Shown here piece after piece: positions 41,283-50,619 of a stretch of DNA of 64,000 nt. The DNA comes from Pseudo-nitzschia pungens (taxonomy: Eukaryota; Bacillariophyta; Bacillariophyceae; Bacillariales; Bacillariaceae), in NCBI GenBank assembly GCA_037355855.1, contig CM074764.1, positions 4,489,753 to 4,553,752 on the forward strand, given 5' to 3'. Below the pieces are notes generated by a model. That model searched no databases. It was not told the DNA's origin and saw nothing but the letters and a program-made list of their open reading frames with translations. The position numbers were made by a program, and so were the translations under genes. Position 1 is the stretch's first letter. Each line of letters opens with the position of its first letter.

Positions 41283-43234
41283 ATGAAACTGCGGCGATCT
41301 ACAAGAATTTCGATTTCAGTTGCAGATAATGTTGAAGATTCAAAAAAAGACAACGAAATGCCACCGGTAAACACAGCTTGGAAAGCTCGGCGTGCACTGG
41401 TAAGTTTCCGCGCTGTTCAGGATGACAAGAGTTCCGGGATCGTTCCCTGGTGAAGACTAATTCTGTTGATTGTTTTGTCTCGAACTATTTCGGCTCGCTG
41501 CAGGGTGATGTTTCAAACAAGAATTCTCGACCGAAAGAATCAGAAACAGGTGGAAAAAATCATACCGTAGCCGACAATAAGAAACAAGTATTGAGAAGAT
41601 CGCGACGACTATCCAGCTTAGCCCAAGCCACAGGCAATCATCAGGAGTCTAGTGGTGTGGGTGACGAAGCCGCAAAAGCACCGGCAAAATCAGAAAAGAA
41701 TATTTCAATGAAAGCAAAGCATGTTGATGATATCATTCACGACTCCGATGCCTCCTCCAGTATAGCAAACATAGATAGAAACCATGAGGAAGCAGAGTCG
41801 AAAATGGGTCCAAACAAAAACAGAAATCCACGTCGGAAAATGACCTATGATGAGATCAGCAGTGTTGAGTCAAGTCTTCTCGAACCAAGGCCTAAACGGA
41901 AGCTTGCCACATCGAAGACTATTCCAAACAACAAGAAGAAAAAGCAATCTGGTGGAACCAAAAACGAACTAAACAAAAGTGAGAAAACGCAAGATATACA
42001 AGTATCTCTACTTCCCGATTCCGCTGTTTGTTTGACTTCGAGAAATCTTCGGTGCCCAGATCTTCTGGTAACATCAGAAGATGATCATTGCTTGCTGCGG
42101 AAGATGAAAGGGCCTTTCGATGCATCCAAATTCACTACAGGAATTGCTAGTTACGACAAGCCCAATGAACGCAAAGTCGACGAAGTACCAATTTATGTCA
42201 CCGACATCTTTCAGAGACTATTTGATGCCGAGGTAAGTTCGCAATTAGTATGTGTGGATGTGCTATGACTATGCTAATGGATCTGACAAAAAAAAAATGT
42301 ATTTCCTGGCCATTCCACTGTTCACCAGGAAATATCGAAACCATTGCCATCGTACATGACAGACATTCAGTCGAAAATCAACAGCAAGATGCGAGCATTG
42401 CTTATCGATTGGCTCGTTGCTGTCCACAAGAAGTTTCGACTTCAACCAGAGACACTCTATTTATGCGTCAATATCATCGATAGGTACCTTTCTCGCGTTC
42501 GGATAAGGCGTGAACATCTGCAACTACTTGGGATCACAGCTCTTTTCGTTTCTTCCAAATATGAGGAACAATATCCCCCTGAGGTAAAGGATTGTGTGTA
42601 TATAACCGATCGAGCCTACAGCGCACAACAGGTGCTGGATATGGAATTCGAAATTGTCATGGTTCTTGATTTTAAGATGACAGTCCCCACTGCGTATCCG
42701 TTCTTGCAGCGGTTCCTGCATATAACGAAAGCGCCAAATGTAGTCAGAGACCTAGCAAGCTACTACACGGAACGAATGCTACAAGAATACTGTGTGTTGA
42801 ATTTTCGACCATCTCTTCTTGCGAGTACGGCTGTTTGTTTAGCTTGGAATAACCCCCTGGTCAGAGAGGAAATGGAACAGAGAGATTCTGAGGGAAAACT
42901 TCCAAGAGTAGTAAGTTTTCGACTGAACGAGAAATGTTTTGAACGATTTAACGACCTGATATGTGACAGTTTGTGGGCTCGGAGAAATCTCATTTTCTTC
43001 CATTTTTCCTTTGTGCCAAAGTTGGAAATCATCATAAATTATACAGGATTCTGTGAAGGAGAGATCAGACACACCGCTGATGTCATGTGTCTGAAGATTC
43101 AACCGGATGACAACACTGTGCAGTACAGTCCTCGTATGAAGAAACTCTCTCAGGTGCACTCTAAATACGGCACTCCAAGGTACAACGAGGTGTCACGTTT
43201 TCCGTTCCCTGACGTGAGTCACTTGCTTACATAG
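41283..43234 (+). CDS. B-type mitotic cyclin
   Basis: Exons 41283-41399, 41504-42232, 42329-42910 and 43022-43213 (or on to the stop at 43232-43234 if the last GTGAGT is not used as a donor). Cyclins of this type activate CDK1 at mitosis. Exon 1 to 2 joins as RRAL|GDVSN, the ALGDISN-like element of B cyclins. A long basic disordered N-terminus follows. The cyclin box starts with MRALLIDWLVAVHKKF (exon 3, MRAILIDWL hallmark), LYLCVNIIDRYLS, LQLLGITALFVSSKYEEQYPP and the second fold PSLLASTAVCLAW. No RxxLxxxxN destruction box is obvious at the very start, though RRSTRISISVADN comes close in position. The intron before exon 4 would end in AAG rather than YAG, and the C-terminal end is uncertain. 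Confidence 0.85.
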
Positions 43235-43778
43235 GAAAAAAATCTACTCTAATTCTCCACAATTCTACCTTGACAAAAGGAAATTCTGTACATGGACAAT
43301 GAGGTAATAGGAATGGAATCTTATTTCCACTTAACTGTGTTGACCTTTTGGACCATTGGCCTCGGATCGAAAACTCGATTGACAGTCACCCCATCACTCA
43401 AGGTGAAATGTCTGCCAGGAGCTGTTGCAACCCATGATCAAAAAGCCCATGTTTGAATTTCTATCCGCGAAAGACAGCGGTCGAGAAGCATCGCGTACAA
43501 ACTGAAAGAATAATATTCGACTCTTAAGTCCACAAAGAACATCATGTCGAGTGTGAAGAACCTTTGAACAAAGAACACTGCTGAAAATAGCAAGCAAGTA
43601 AGTCTTACTAGGTCCTGTACCTTTTATCAGCTGTAAACTACCGTAGGTTACTTTAAATTTTGAAAAGCTCAGTTCCAAATAATAATAATATTACTACTAT
43701 GTGAATAAAAAATAATAGTAATACCGTACTACGTACGTGTACCAGGTGAGTTCATTACCGGTACCGGTAATTACTGTA
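43235..43778. other. Spacer between cyclin and the two-gene transposon
   Basis: Cyclin 3' region, a possible extra cyclin exon at about 43281-43500 (open after an AAAAG acceptor), and TACCGGTACCGGTAA at 43755-43770 directly outside the transposon. Confidence 0.4.
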
Positions 43779-44004
43779 CTACGAGTCCGATAACAATTGA
43801 GACTGGTCGAGTATTGAGCCAAAAATGAACTGAATATTCCCCAACCAAAATGGAACGCGCCGGGATGGAGAACATACCAATGCCAAAAAATTATTTTGTA
43901 GTAGATAATTTCCTATAACCTCTAATAGTATGCTGTTTTGTTAGTGGAAACGAATTGTTTGAGCGCCTTTCCAATCTCTTTAAAAAATCACATTTTTTGA
44001 CACC
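43779..44004. repeat. Left terminal inverted repeat of the two-gene transposon
   Basis: About 226 bp from CTACGAGTCC to the AAATCACATTTTTTG region, matching the reverse complement of 48137-48361. The transposase ATG lies 46 bp inside. Confidence 0.85.
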
Positions 44005-44049
44005 ACAGTTCTTCGCATCACAATAACGAGAACACCGAACACCTTGACC

Positions 44050-45195
44050 ATGGTGGTGGATCCGGCAGATACCAGAGCCAAAGCGCGTAGCAAACTGCAA
44101 CTTAGCAGGGAGTTAGGGCAACAGAGGCAGGAGAAGCCTCATCCTAAAAGAGGAGGAGCTCATGGATATCCAGTATGGCGTCGACGAGAGATACTGGAGG
44201 ATCACGAAGCAGGCTTACCTGTACCTGTTGCGAGAGCAACACTCTTCCGGTGGAAAAAGAAACTGCATCCCTATCGAATGACCGGCAACAAAGACAAGAC
44301 AGAGCTGGTGGGTGCAGATTTGACCCTCCTCATGCTCTGTCTTGTTATTTGGCCACATGCAACGCTTGACCAGATGGCAATGTTTATTTACAACGAGGGG
44401 GGAGGGATCTACAGCAAGCAGCTCCTCTCGCATCGATTACAAGAGATGAATACCACACAAAAGAAAGGCAGTATCGAATCTTACCGGGCTTACACTCCAG
44501 CAAACAAGAGGAAGGAATGGTTGTTCTGGAACAGACCATTGCCATCTGGCATTGCTGGCATCCCCAGAAAGAGACTTATCGATATAGACGAGTTTGCCAT
44601 GGAAACACGGAGACTGAATCGCAGCAAGGCTTGGGCAGTTAGTTTTCGAAGAGTTCGAAGTATCGGTAACTACGCTAAAGGGCAGAAACTTACAGTGATT
44701 ATTGCTGTGGAGGCTGGAGACCCCACTGTACCCAACAATTTGTCTGGCAGCCTCCGGTATCCAAGAAGATGGGTACGGGTGAGTCGAAACCCTGGAACCA
44801 CAGGGGACGCGTTTGCTTCCTTTGTAGGCAGTATCTGCTCTTCCTTTGAAGGAGAGCAGCGAGTTCCACAGACAGATGACTGGAGAGTCTTCATGTGGGA
44901 TAACTTGAGCAGCCACGCTGCTCCCATTGTCTACAATACGATTTTCGACAGGGAAGGACCGACGCGATACAACGTTGTACCCCGGCCTCCCTATCAGCCC
45001 AAGTATGGACCGACAGAGTATATCATCTGTCAGTTAGTCAACTACCTCAAGATCAATACGAGAGGGGAGCTAGATTTGGCAGATCTAGAGCAACAGATCT
45101 ACAGAGCTGCAGGAGCAATCGGTCCATTCGACGGGACGTTTGCTCACTGTGGATACAGTGTCGATGGTACCTACCCCGGGGTTGTAATCCCTTGA
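44050..45195 (+). CDS. DD38E Tc1/mariner/IS630-type transposase
   Basis: Intact protein of 381 residues from ACCATGG at 44050 (MVVDPADTRAK). The N-terminal part has a helix-turn-helix DNA-binding region (PVWRRREILEDHEAGLPVPVARATLFRWKKK). The catalytic RNase-H-like fold shows D180 in LIDIDEFAME (D178 is adjacent), D284 in FMWDNLSSH, and E323 in PKYGPTEYIICQL. The last two are separated by 38 residues, a DD38E arrangement. Family members cut and paste at TA. The TA-flanked, long-TIR element around it supports the assignment. No stop or frameshift is seen. Confidence 0.85.
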   Translation: MVVDPADTRAKARSKLQLSRELGQQRQEKPHPKRGGAHGYPVWRRREILEDHEAGLPVPVARATLFRWKKKLHPYRMTGNKDKTELVGADLTLLMLCLVIWPHATLDQMAMFIYNEGGGIYSKQLLSHRLQEMNTTQKKGSIESYRAYTPANKRKEWLFWNRPLPSGIAGIPRKRLIDIDEFAMETRRLNRSKAWAVSFRRVRSIGNYAKGQKLTVIIAVEAGDPTVPNNLSGSLRYPRRWVRVSRNPGTTGDAFASFVGSICSSFEGEQRVPQTDDWRVFMWDNLSSHAAPIVYNTIFDREGPTRYNVVPRPPYQPKYGPTEYIICQLVNYLKINTRGELDLADLEQQIYRAAGAIGPFDGTFAHCGYSVDGTYPGVVIP

Positions 45196-45945
45196 AGCGC
45201 TGAGCGCCATTGTCGATTGTTGATTGTCGCGTCTCCACCAGTCGATTGTTGAGTGTCCACCATTGTCAATTTCGATTTTGGTTAGATCCCTTAGTGGTTG
45301 TTTTTACAAGTTGAAAAAATAGAAATAATGAATTAGTGTTGCTCCAGTTTGTTCCACTAGTTTGCTCCAGTTGCTTCGAAATAGGTTTTCGATTGTACCC
45401 AATAGCGCCGCCGGCAGTGTCACTCTCGTGTCACTCCCACATCTAAGTATCGAATACTTGTGGGAATCGATTATATTTGTTTCCATTGGTGGATATCGAA
45501 CATAGGTACAATAGAAAACCTTGGACGTCCACATGGTGGGATTGAAGTCGACCGGCGCCGCAAAGTATAGAAGAACTCCTGGGATTGAAGTCGACCGACT
45601 CGTCCATGTGTAGGAGAACTGCTGGAATTCAGAGGTGTTGGACCTCTCTTTAGCTATTGTAGATCTACGAGTCCGGATATCGAACATACCGGTACACGAA
45701 AGTCCGGAACACAAACACGAGTGGATTGATCGATTTACAACTGAATCGATCCACTCCAGCAGCAAACAGCAGCAAGCAGCAGCAAGCAGCAGCTCATAAT
45801 TTTGCTGCTGGCAACATCTAAAAACTACACTATGTCTCCAGCAAGAGTAACCGGCAACCGGCAATCGACAACCAACCGGCAACCGACAATGGACAATGGA
45901 CACGACAATTTACAGCTAATCATAGATAATTACTAAGAATACAAT
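45196..45945. other. Intergenic tail-to-tail region inside the two-gene transposon
   Basis: Between the converging stops. Contains GTCGATTGTTGA/GTCCACCATTGTC repeats (45213-45275) and CAACCGGCAA/GACAATGGACAATGG repeats (45848-45905), plus CAGCAG runs (45765-45795). A 199-codon minus frame (45304-45903) is low complexity and not supported as a gene. Confidence 0.5.
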
Positions 45946-47805
45946 TTATTTTTTGTCTTTCGCTGGAATCTTCTGGCGCTTGCACCAGTCCACCATCTTG
46001 GGGAGACACTCCTCCGGATCTTTCCCGCGCTTGGCGAGGTCGGTTGCCTTGCGCTTGATCCGGGAAGCTTCTGGTGAATTATTTTCAGCAGTAAGAGTGT
46101 CTCCCAGGCGATCGAGGATCTCCAAGGTGGGTTGGGAGTTCTCCTGGAAGTCAGCTTTCTCATTGGCTGCTTCTCGCATGGATCGGAGGAAGGGAGGAGT
46201 ATCACTCGACAATTCGCTTGGTGGAGTATCACTTGACAATTCACTTGGTGGAGTACCACTTGACAATTCGCGTCTGCTTGGAGTACTCAACAATTTACTG
46301 GCTCCATCAGCTCCATCGATGCTGATTGGTTGTACAGAGGATCCGATCTCTCCAGATGGTGTCTCGGATAGAATCGATTTGATTGGAGAGAGCGGAAGGG
46401 GGTTCGCCGTATTGCTGTTTCGAAGAAACCGGGTCTGATCCATCGGATGTTCCTGGAGTCTGTTCCTGAAGAATCTGGAGTCTCCAGTGGGATCAAGAGT
46501 GACACCCCTCTTCTGTGCGCGGAGCTGATGGATAGTCTTCCCGTCCTTGGTGGTAGTCTCCAGTGGACCCATATCTTCCTGGAGTTTCTTTCTCGCTTCT
46601 GCGCTTGCAAAAACCGGATCCGATAGAACTTCGTGGAAGGTACTCGAATGGGCGTCTCTGGCTATCTGTTCCTTTGACGCCGTTGGATTTTCCAGGTACA
46701 CCTCCTTGACTTTTGAGGCGTATATATCTTCGAGGTGGTAGAGCAATGCTCTCCCATTGGTAGGGGGACGAGACTCTATCTCCTTTGGATCCACCGAATC
46801 AGCAATAGCCTTCCTTTCTGATTCGACGAACACGATGCTGCAGTCACAGGCGCAAATACAACAATCCGCACAAACACCACTCGCGTTGAGGTTGGCAGAG
46901 TTTTTGCAATGAGAACAATTGCCTCCATTTGGCATGTCCATGCAATGGATCTTGAAACAGAAGCAGCCGATCTCGCGACTCTTGATCTTCCCCTTCCGGG
47001 GCTTCTTTTCTTGTTGCTGACGCGCTACAGAATAAGCGGCGTACCGACGCTTCTTCTTTTGGTACTCGTCCTCCACTTGCTGGTTGAATTCTTCAATTTC
47101 CTTTATACTCTGGAGATGCATGGTGTTGAAATGCTTGCAGTTGGGACAAGGCATGGAAAGCAGGAGAAATCTGTCAAACTCGATGTCTTCCTGGGGTCTA
47201 ACGCCATCAGATTTCTTGGCCTTTGCAATCTTTTTCTTGGCTTCTGCCCGGAGAATAGCTTCCTTCTTGGCGCGTTCCTTGTCCAGTTCAATAGAGAATT
47301 TCTCTAGGAGATCGTCCAACATGGCGATTGCTGGAATCTTGTTTCTGGTGGATCGGTTGCACGCGACAAAAGATTGGTAGGATTCGTAGGCTTGAACAAT
47401 GCCAACAAGCTCATCTGCCATAAAGTCGCCGGTCCATAGTTTAGGAGAGCTCTTGCCTTTGCCTTTGCCTTTGGTGTGTTTCAAACCCTGCTGAATTTTA
47501 AGCAGAGTCTTTTTTCCCTCGTTGTCTGTAAGACGCGAGAGATCGGCTTCCATAAACTCGACAATCAAGCTCTGTTTTGCTTGCTTGGGGAAGGGATCGC
47601 GCTTTTTCAAGAGCTCTCCCAATCCAGCAAAAGGTGGATCTGGAGCAACTGTTTCAACGCTGAGCAAACCACTATCGTCAGAGTCAGTATCGAGGTCTTC
47701 CAGGCGTTCCCGGCGTTCCTTGACAGTGACGAGCTTGCGAGGGGCAGGTTTGGAGGCAGATTTCTTGCTGAGAGCCAAAGGGGCCTTTTTGATGAAGATA
47801 GACAT
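45946..47805 (-). CDS. Transposon accessory protein, Cys-rich, unknown family
   Basis: Intact 619-residue protein starting at the ATG at 47805, reading toward the transposase. The N-terminus is basic (MSIFIKKAPLALSKKSASK). A Lys/Ala/Glu-rich helix spans about 160-200. The centre has a Cys/His cluster: CPNC at 220-223, then between 281 and 322 CFCFKIHC, CSHC and a dense CADCCICACDC, consistent with a multi-zinc module. The C-terminal third is disordered and contains two tandem TPPSELSSD units; the tail is basic and ends near MVDWCKRQKIPAKDKK. I recognise no family. Its position inside a TIR pair with the transposase argues for an accessory role such as DNA binding, regulation or targeting. That is an inference. 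Confidence 0.75.
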   Translation of the reverse strand: MSIFIKKAPLALSKKSASKPAPRKLVTVKERRERLEDLDTDSDDSGLLSVETVAPDPPFAGLGELLKKRDPFPKQAKQSLIVEFMEADLSRLTDNEGKKTLLKIQQGLKHTKGKGKGKSSPKLWTGDFMADELVGIVQAYESYQSFVACNRSTRNKIPAIAMLDDLLEKFSIELDKERAKKEAILRAEAKKKIAKAKKSDGVRPQEDIEFDRFLLLSMPCPNCKHFNTMHLQSIKEIEEFNQQVEDEYQKKKRRYAAYSVARQQQEKKPRKGKIKSREIGCFCFKIHCMDMPNGGNCSHCKNSANLNASGVCADCCICACDCSIVFVESERKAIADSVDPKEIESRPPTNGRALLYHLEDIYASKVKEVYLENPTASKEQIARDAHSSTFHEVLSDPVFASAEARKKLQEDMGPLETTTKDGKTIHQLRAQKRGVTLDPTGDSRFFRNRLQEHPMDQTRFLRNSNTANPLPLSPIKSILSETPSGEIGSSVQPISIDGADGASKLLSTPSRRELSSGTPPSELSSDTPPSELSSDTPPFLRSMREAANEKADFQENSQPTLEILDRLGDTLTAENNSPEASRIKRKATDLAKRGKDPEECLPKMVDWCKRQKIPAKDKK

Positions 47806-48136
47806 GGTTTCAGAGCTAATTTCGAGGAGATTTCAGTGCAGTTGCAGGGGATTGTTCCAAGGTAAGTACTTTCAATCGATCAGACTGAATACTGTGGTGG
47901 ATTGTCGAGTCTCCGGATCTCTCAAGAGGATTGCCGTGTTATTTCGATCGCATCGATCGATCAATTTCCCCTCTGCTGCTTCTCAGCTCTGCTCTCTCTC
48001 TCCACCAATGACCCAAGATCAACCTCCCTCATCCAAGACAGTGGCAATAGTCAGCAAGTGTGATACCATCTTGCTCTCGATTGTTGTTGTGGATAGAGCC
48101 ACATTTTGGAAGGCCGAAGCCCGTAAAGTAAGTTGC

Positions 48137-48361
48137 GAACACCAAAAATGTGATTTTTTAAAGAAATTGGAAAGGCCCTCAAACAATTCGTTTCCACTAA
48201 CAAAAGAGCATACTATAAAGGGTTATAGGAATTTGTCTATTACAGAATAATTTTTATTTTTGGTATGTTCTCCATCCCGGCTCGTTCCATTTTGGTTGGG
48301 GAATATTCAGTTCATTTTGCGCGCAAAAGTGGACCAGTCTCAATTGTTATCGGACTCGTAG
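48137..48361. repeat. Right terminal inverted repeat of the two-gene transposon
   Basis: Reverse complement of the left repeat; it ends GGACTCGTAG next to TA. The Cys-rich gene starts about 330 bp inside. Confidence 0.85.
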
Positions 48362-48363
48362 TA

Positions 48364-48813
48364 CTTGTTTCTACAACCTATGAGTAAGTTACGATTCTAC
48401 GTAAATTTACTGCGTACATCATTATTTCGAAGTACGTACCTGTAGGTACGGTACCGTATGTACGATGTACTCGCTCTGCAATGTTACGTATCGTACATTA
48501 TATAGTTACTAAGAGTAAGGTACTTTATGTCAAACCACAATTTTTCTTCGAGCAAGGCGGGCATAGAGTGGAAACACGTGAGGGTTCCGATCGAGTGTTC
48601 ATGGTACTGACGTTTGTCTACCAGAAACAGAACCGTCTCGTAGAAAGACATTGAAGGTAAGATTTTCGTGCACGCCATGTGCCGTCAAATTGGCGCCATG
48701 ATTATCGGATAATTCTTCCTTCGTCTACGAATACCGGTAACCTTACGAGTAGTTTCTTATTTCGTTTCGATTGTAGCACTCCTCGACGACACAACTCGTA
48801 AAGTGAAAACAAG
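48364..48813. promoter_or_regulatory. Spacer and probable promoter of FNR
   Basis: Outside the transposon, with TACGTACC/GGTACGGTACCG words (48425-48460), a Thr/Leu-free AT-rich stretch and a short run up to the FNR ATG (AACAAG|ATG). No other gene is seen. Confidence 0.4.
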
Positions 48814-50341
48814 ATGCTTGTGCGAACTGCTATCCTATTCGCTCTCGCTAGCTCTACTGCGGCGTTCGCCCCGCAAATTTCTCAATCAGGCCGGTATGTA
48901 ACCAACATGTGTCGAAAAAGTGTCTTGGGAAGGAGTTTCTTTGGTGGACAGAAAATCATAGCAGTGCGGAAGAAAGTCTCATCGAACATTATGTTGTGCC
49001 ATTTTTTTCGATATATTCCCTAGTGCTGATGTTGCGCTTGATATGGCAAATGGCTCCAAGAGAAAGGCCGCTTTGAAGGTGAGATAAAGTAATATGCGAA
49101 CAGATGAATTATTGATCGTAACTTAAGCCATTGCAATGTTCGGATATTCGAGCCAATGAATGCTCATCTAAGTCGTCTTTCTGTACGTTAACGAATTGAT
49201 CACATGGATTGATTGACAGACTCTTGGAAAGGTCGCTGGAGTTGCCGGATCCTTTGCTCTTGCAACTGCCGGTGCCCCAGGAGCTGCCCATGCCGCCAAA
49301 AAGGCCGTTGAAGTTGTCGAAACCGTTGACAACACGAAAAAGATCATTGCTGGAGGAGCAGCAGTTATCGGAGCTGGACTGATTGGAATGAAAGCCATGG
49401 GAGGAACCAAGGCCCAGGACTTCTTGGAAGCCGATCCTTTCTGGGACCAATCGACCGTACCAGTCAATGTTTACAAAAACAAGGCTCCTTTCACTGGAAA
49501 GGTTGTCTCCACTAAGCGTATTGTCGGACCCAAGGCCACCGGTGAAACTTGCCACATTATCATTGATCACCAAGGTGAATTCCCTTACTGGGAGGGACAA
49601 TCTTGGGGTGTCATCCCTCCTGGAACCAGAGAAAAGGATGGAAAGCCCCATGCCGTCCGTCTTTACTCGATTGCTTCTTCCCGATACGGTGACGACATGT
49701 CTGGTAACACCGGATCCTTGTGCGTCCGTCGTGCCACTTACTGGTGCCCTGAGCTCAAGGCTGAAGACCCAGCGAAGAAGGGTATCTGCTCTAACTTCCT
49801 GTGTGACACCAAAGCAGGTGACGAAGTCACCATGACAGGACCTGCTGGTAAGGTTATGCTCATGCCTGAAGAAAACCCCGAGACTGACTACATCATGGTC
49901 GCCACTGGAACTGGAATTGCTCCTTACCGTGGATTCATCCGTCGTCTTTTCTTCGAGGACACTCCTGCTGCGCGTGCCTACAAGGGAGAAGCCTGGTTGT
50001 TCTTGGGAGTTGCCAACTCTGATGCTCTCCTTTACGATGATGAATTCCAAGAGGCGAAGTCCAAGTTCCCTGACAACTTCCGTCTTGACTATGCTCTTTC
50101 CCGAGAACAAACGAACTCCAAGGGAGGAAAGATGTACATTCAAGACAAGGTCGAAGAATATGCGGACGAAGTTTTCAACAAGCTAGAGAACGGAGCTCAC
50201 ATCTACTTCTGTGGTCTCAAGGGTATGATGCCCGGAATCCAAGATATGTTGAAGGGAGTCGCAGAGAAGAAGGGAATTGACTACGATGAGTGGCTCAAGG
50301 GCCTGAAGAAGTCCAAGCAATGGCACGTCGAAGTTTACTAA
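48814..50341 (+). CDS. petH: Plastid ferredoxin-NADP(+) reductase
   Basis: Exons 48814-48893, 49024-49078 and 49220-50341, joining in phase, give 418 residues. The enzyme passes electrons from ferredoxin to NADP+ at the end of photosynthetic electron transport. Exon 1 encodes a signal peptide ending SSTAAFAPQ, the diatom AxFAP plastid presequence. Exons 2-3 add an Ala/Gly-rich extension with two hydrophobic stretches ([34 protein letters not shown]) that ordinary FNRs lack. The catalytic part follows: the FAD-binding [16 protein letters not shown], the NADP-binding [15 protein letters not shown], the [17 protein letters not shown] segment and the C-terminal WHVEVY with its aromatic end. GTATGT, GTGAGA donors and TAG/CAG acceptors. 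Convergent with PIG-K. Confidence 0.92.
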
Positions 50342-50619
50342 ACTATTCGTTAGTCCTTGTCAATGTCATTCATGTTAATCACACTATATAAATTTCATGT
50401 GTTTCGTAGTTCTCAAACGAAACCAGATGCTATGTATTATCGACCTAAAGTAAATCATTACGAGTCATAGTCCATTGTTTACCCTTGAACAGATTGAGCA
50501 CAAGTATCACTCCCTCTGCACTGAACATAGACATGCTTTACTATCCCAACGTAATGAAGCATTGCATGTGGAAAGTAGCTTCAAGATGACCGAAGATAGT
50601 TCAGTGGACAGATACATCT
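50342..50619. terminator. Convergent 3' spacer of FNR and PIG-K
   Basis: A 278-bp tail-to-tail spacer expected to carry both 3' UTRs. No distinct signal recognised. Confidence 0.3.

Larger units (their letters stand above)
43779..48361. mobile_element. 4.58-kb two-gene DNA transposon (Tc1/mariner/IS630-like) with about 225-bp terminal inverted repeats
   Basis: The ends are CTACGAGTCCGATAACAATT.. at 43779 and its reverse complement finishing at 48361, each flanked outside by TA (43777-43778 and 48362-48363), the Tc1/mariner target dinucleotide. The two repeats align at high identity over about 225 bp, with a few substitutions and short replaced patches. Inside are a plus-strand DDE transposase (44050-45195) and a convergent minus-strand Cys-rich gene (45946-47805), each starting next to one repeat, so each repeat probably serves as a promoter. 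This gene pair inside one TIR unit is the key novelty of the window. Confidence 0.85.

Noticed and set aside
45304..45903. 199-codon minus-strand frame within the two-gene transposon
   Set aside because: Translates CAGCAG and GGCAAC repeats; Cys/Leu-rich low complexity, no conserved-looking block.
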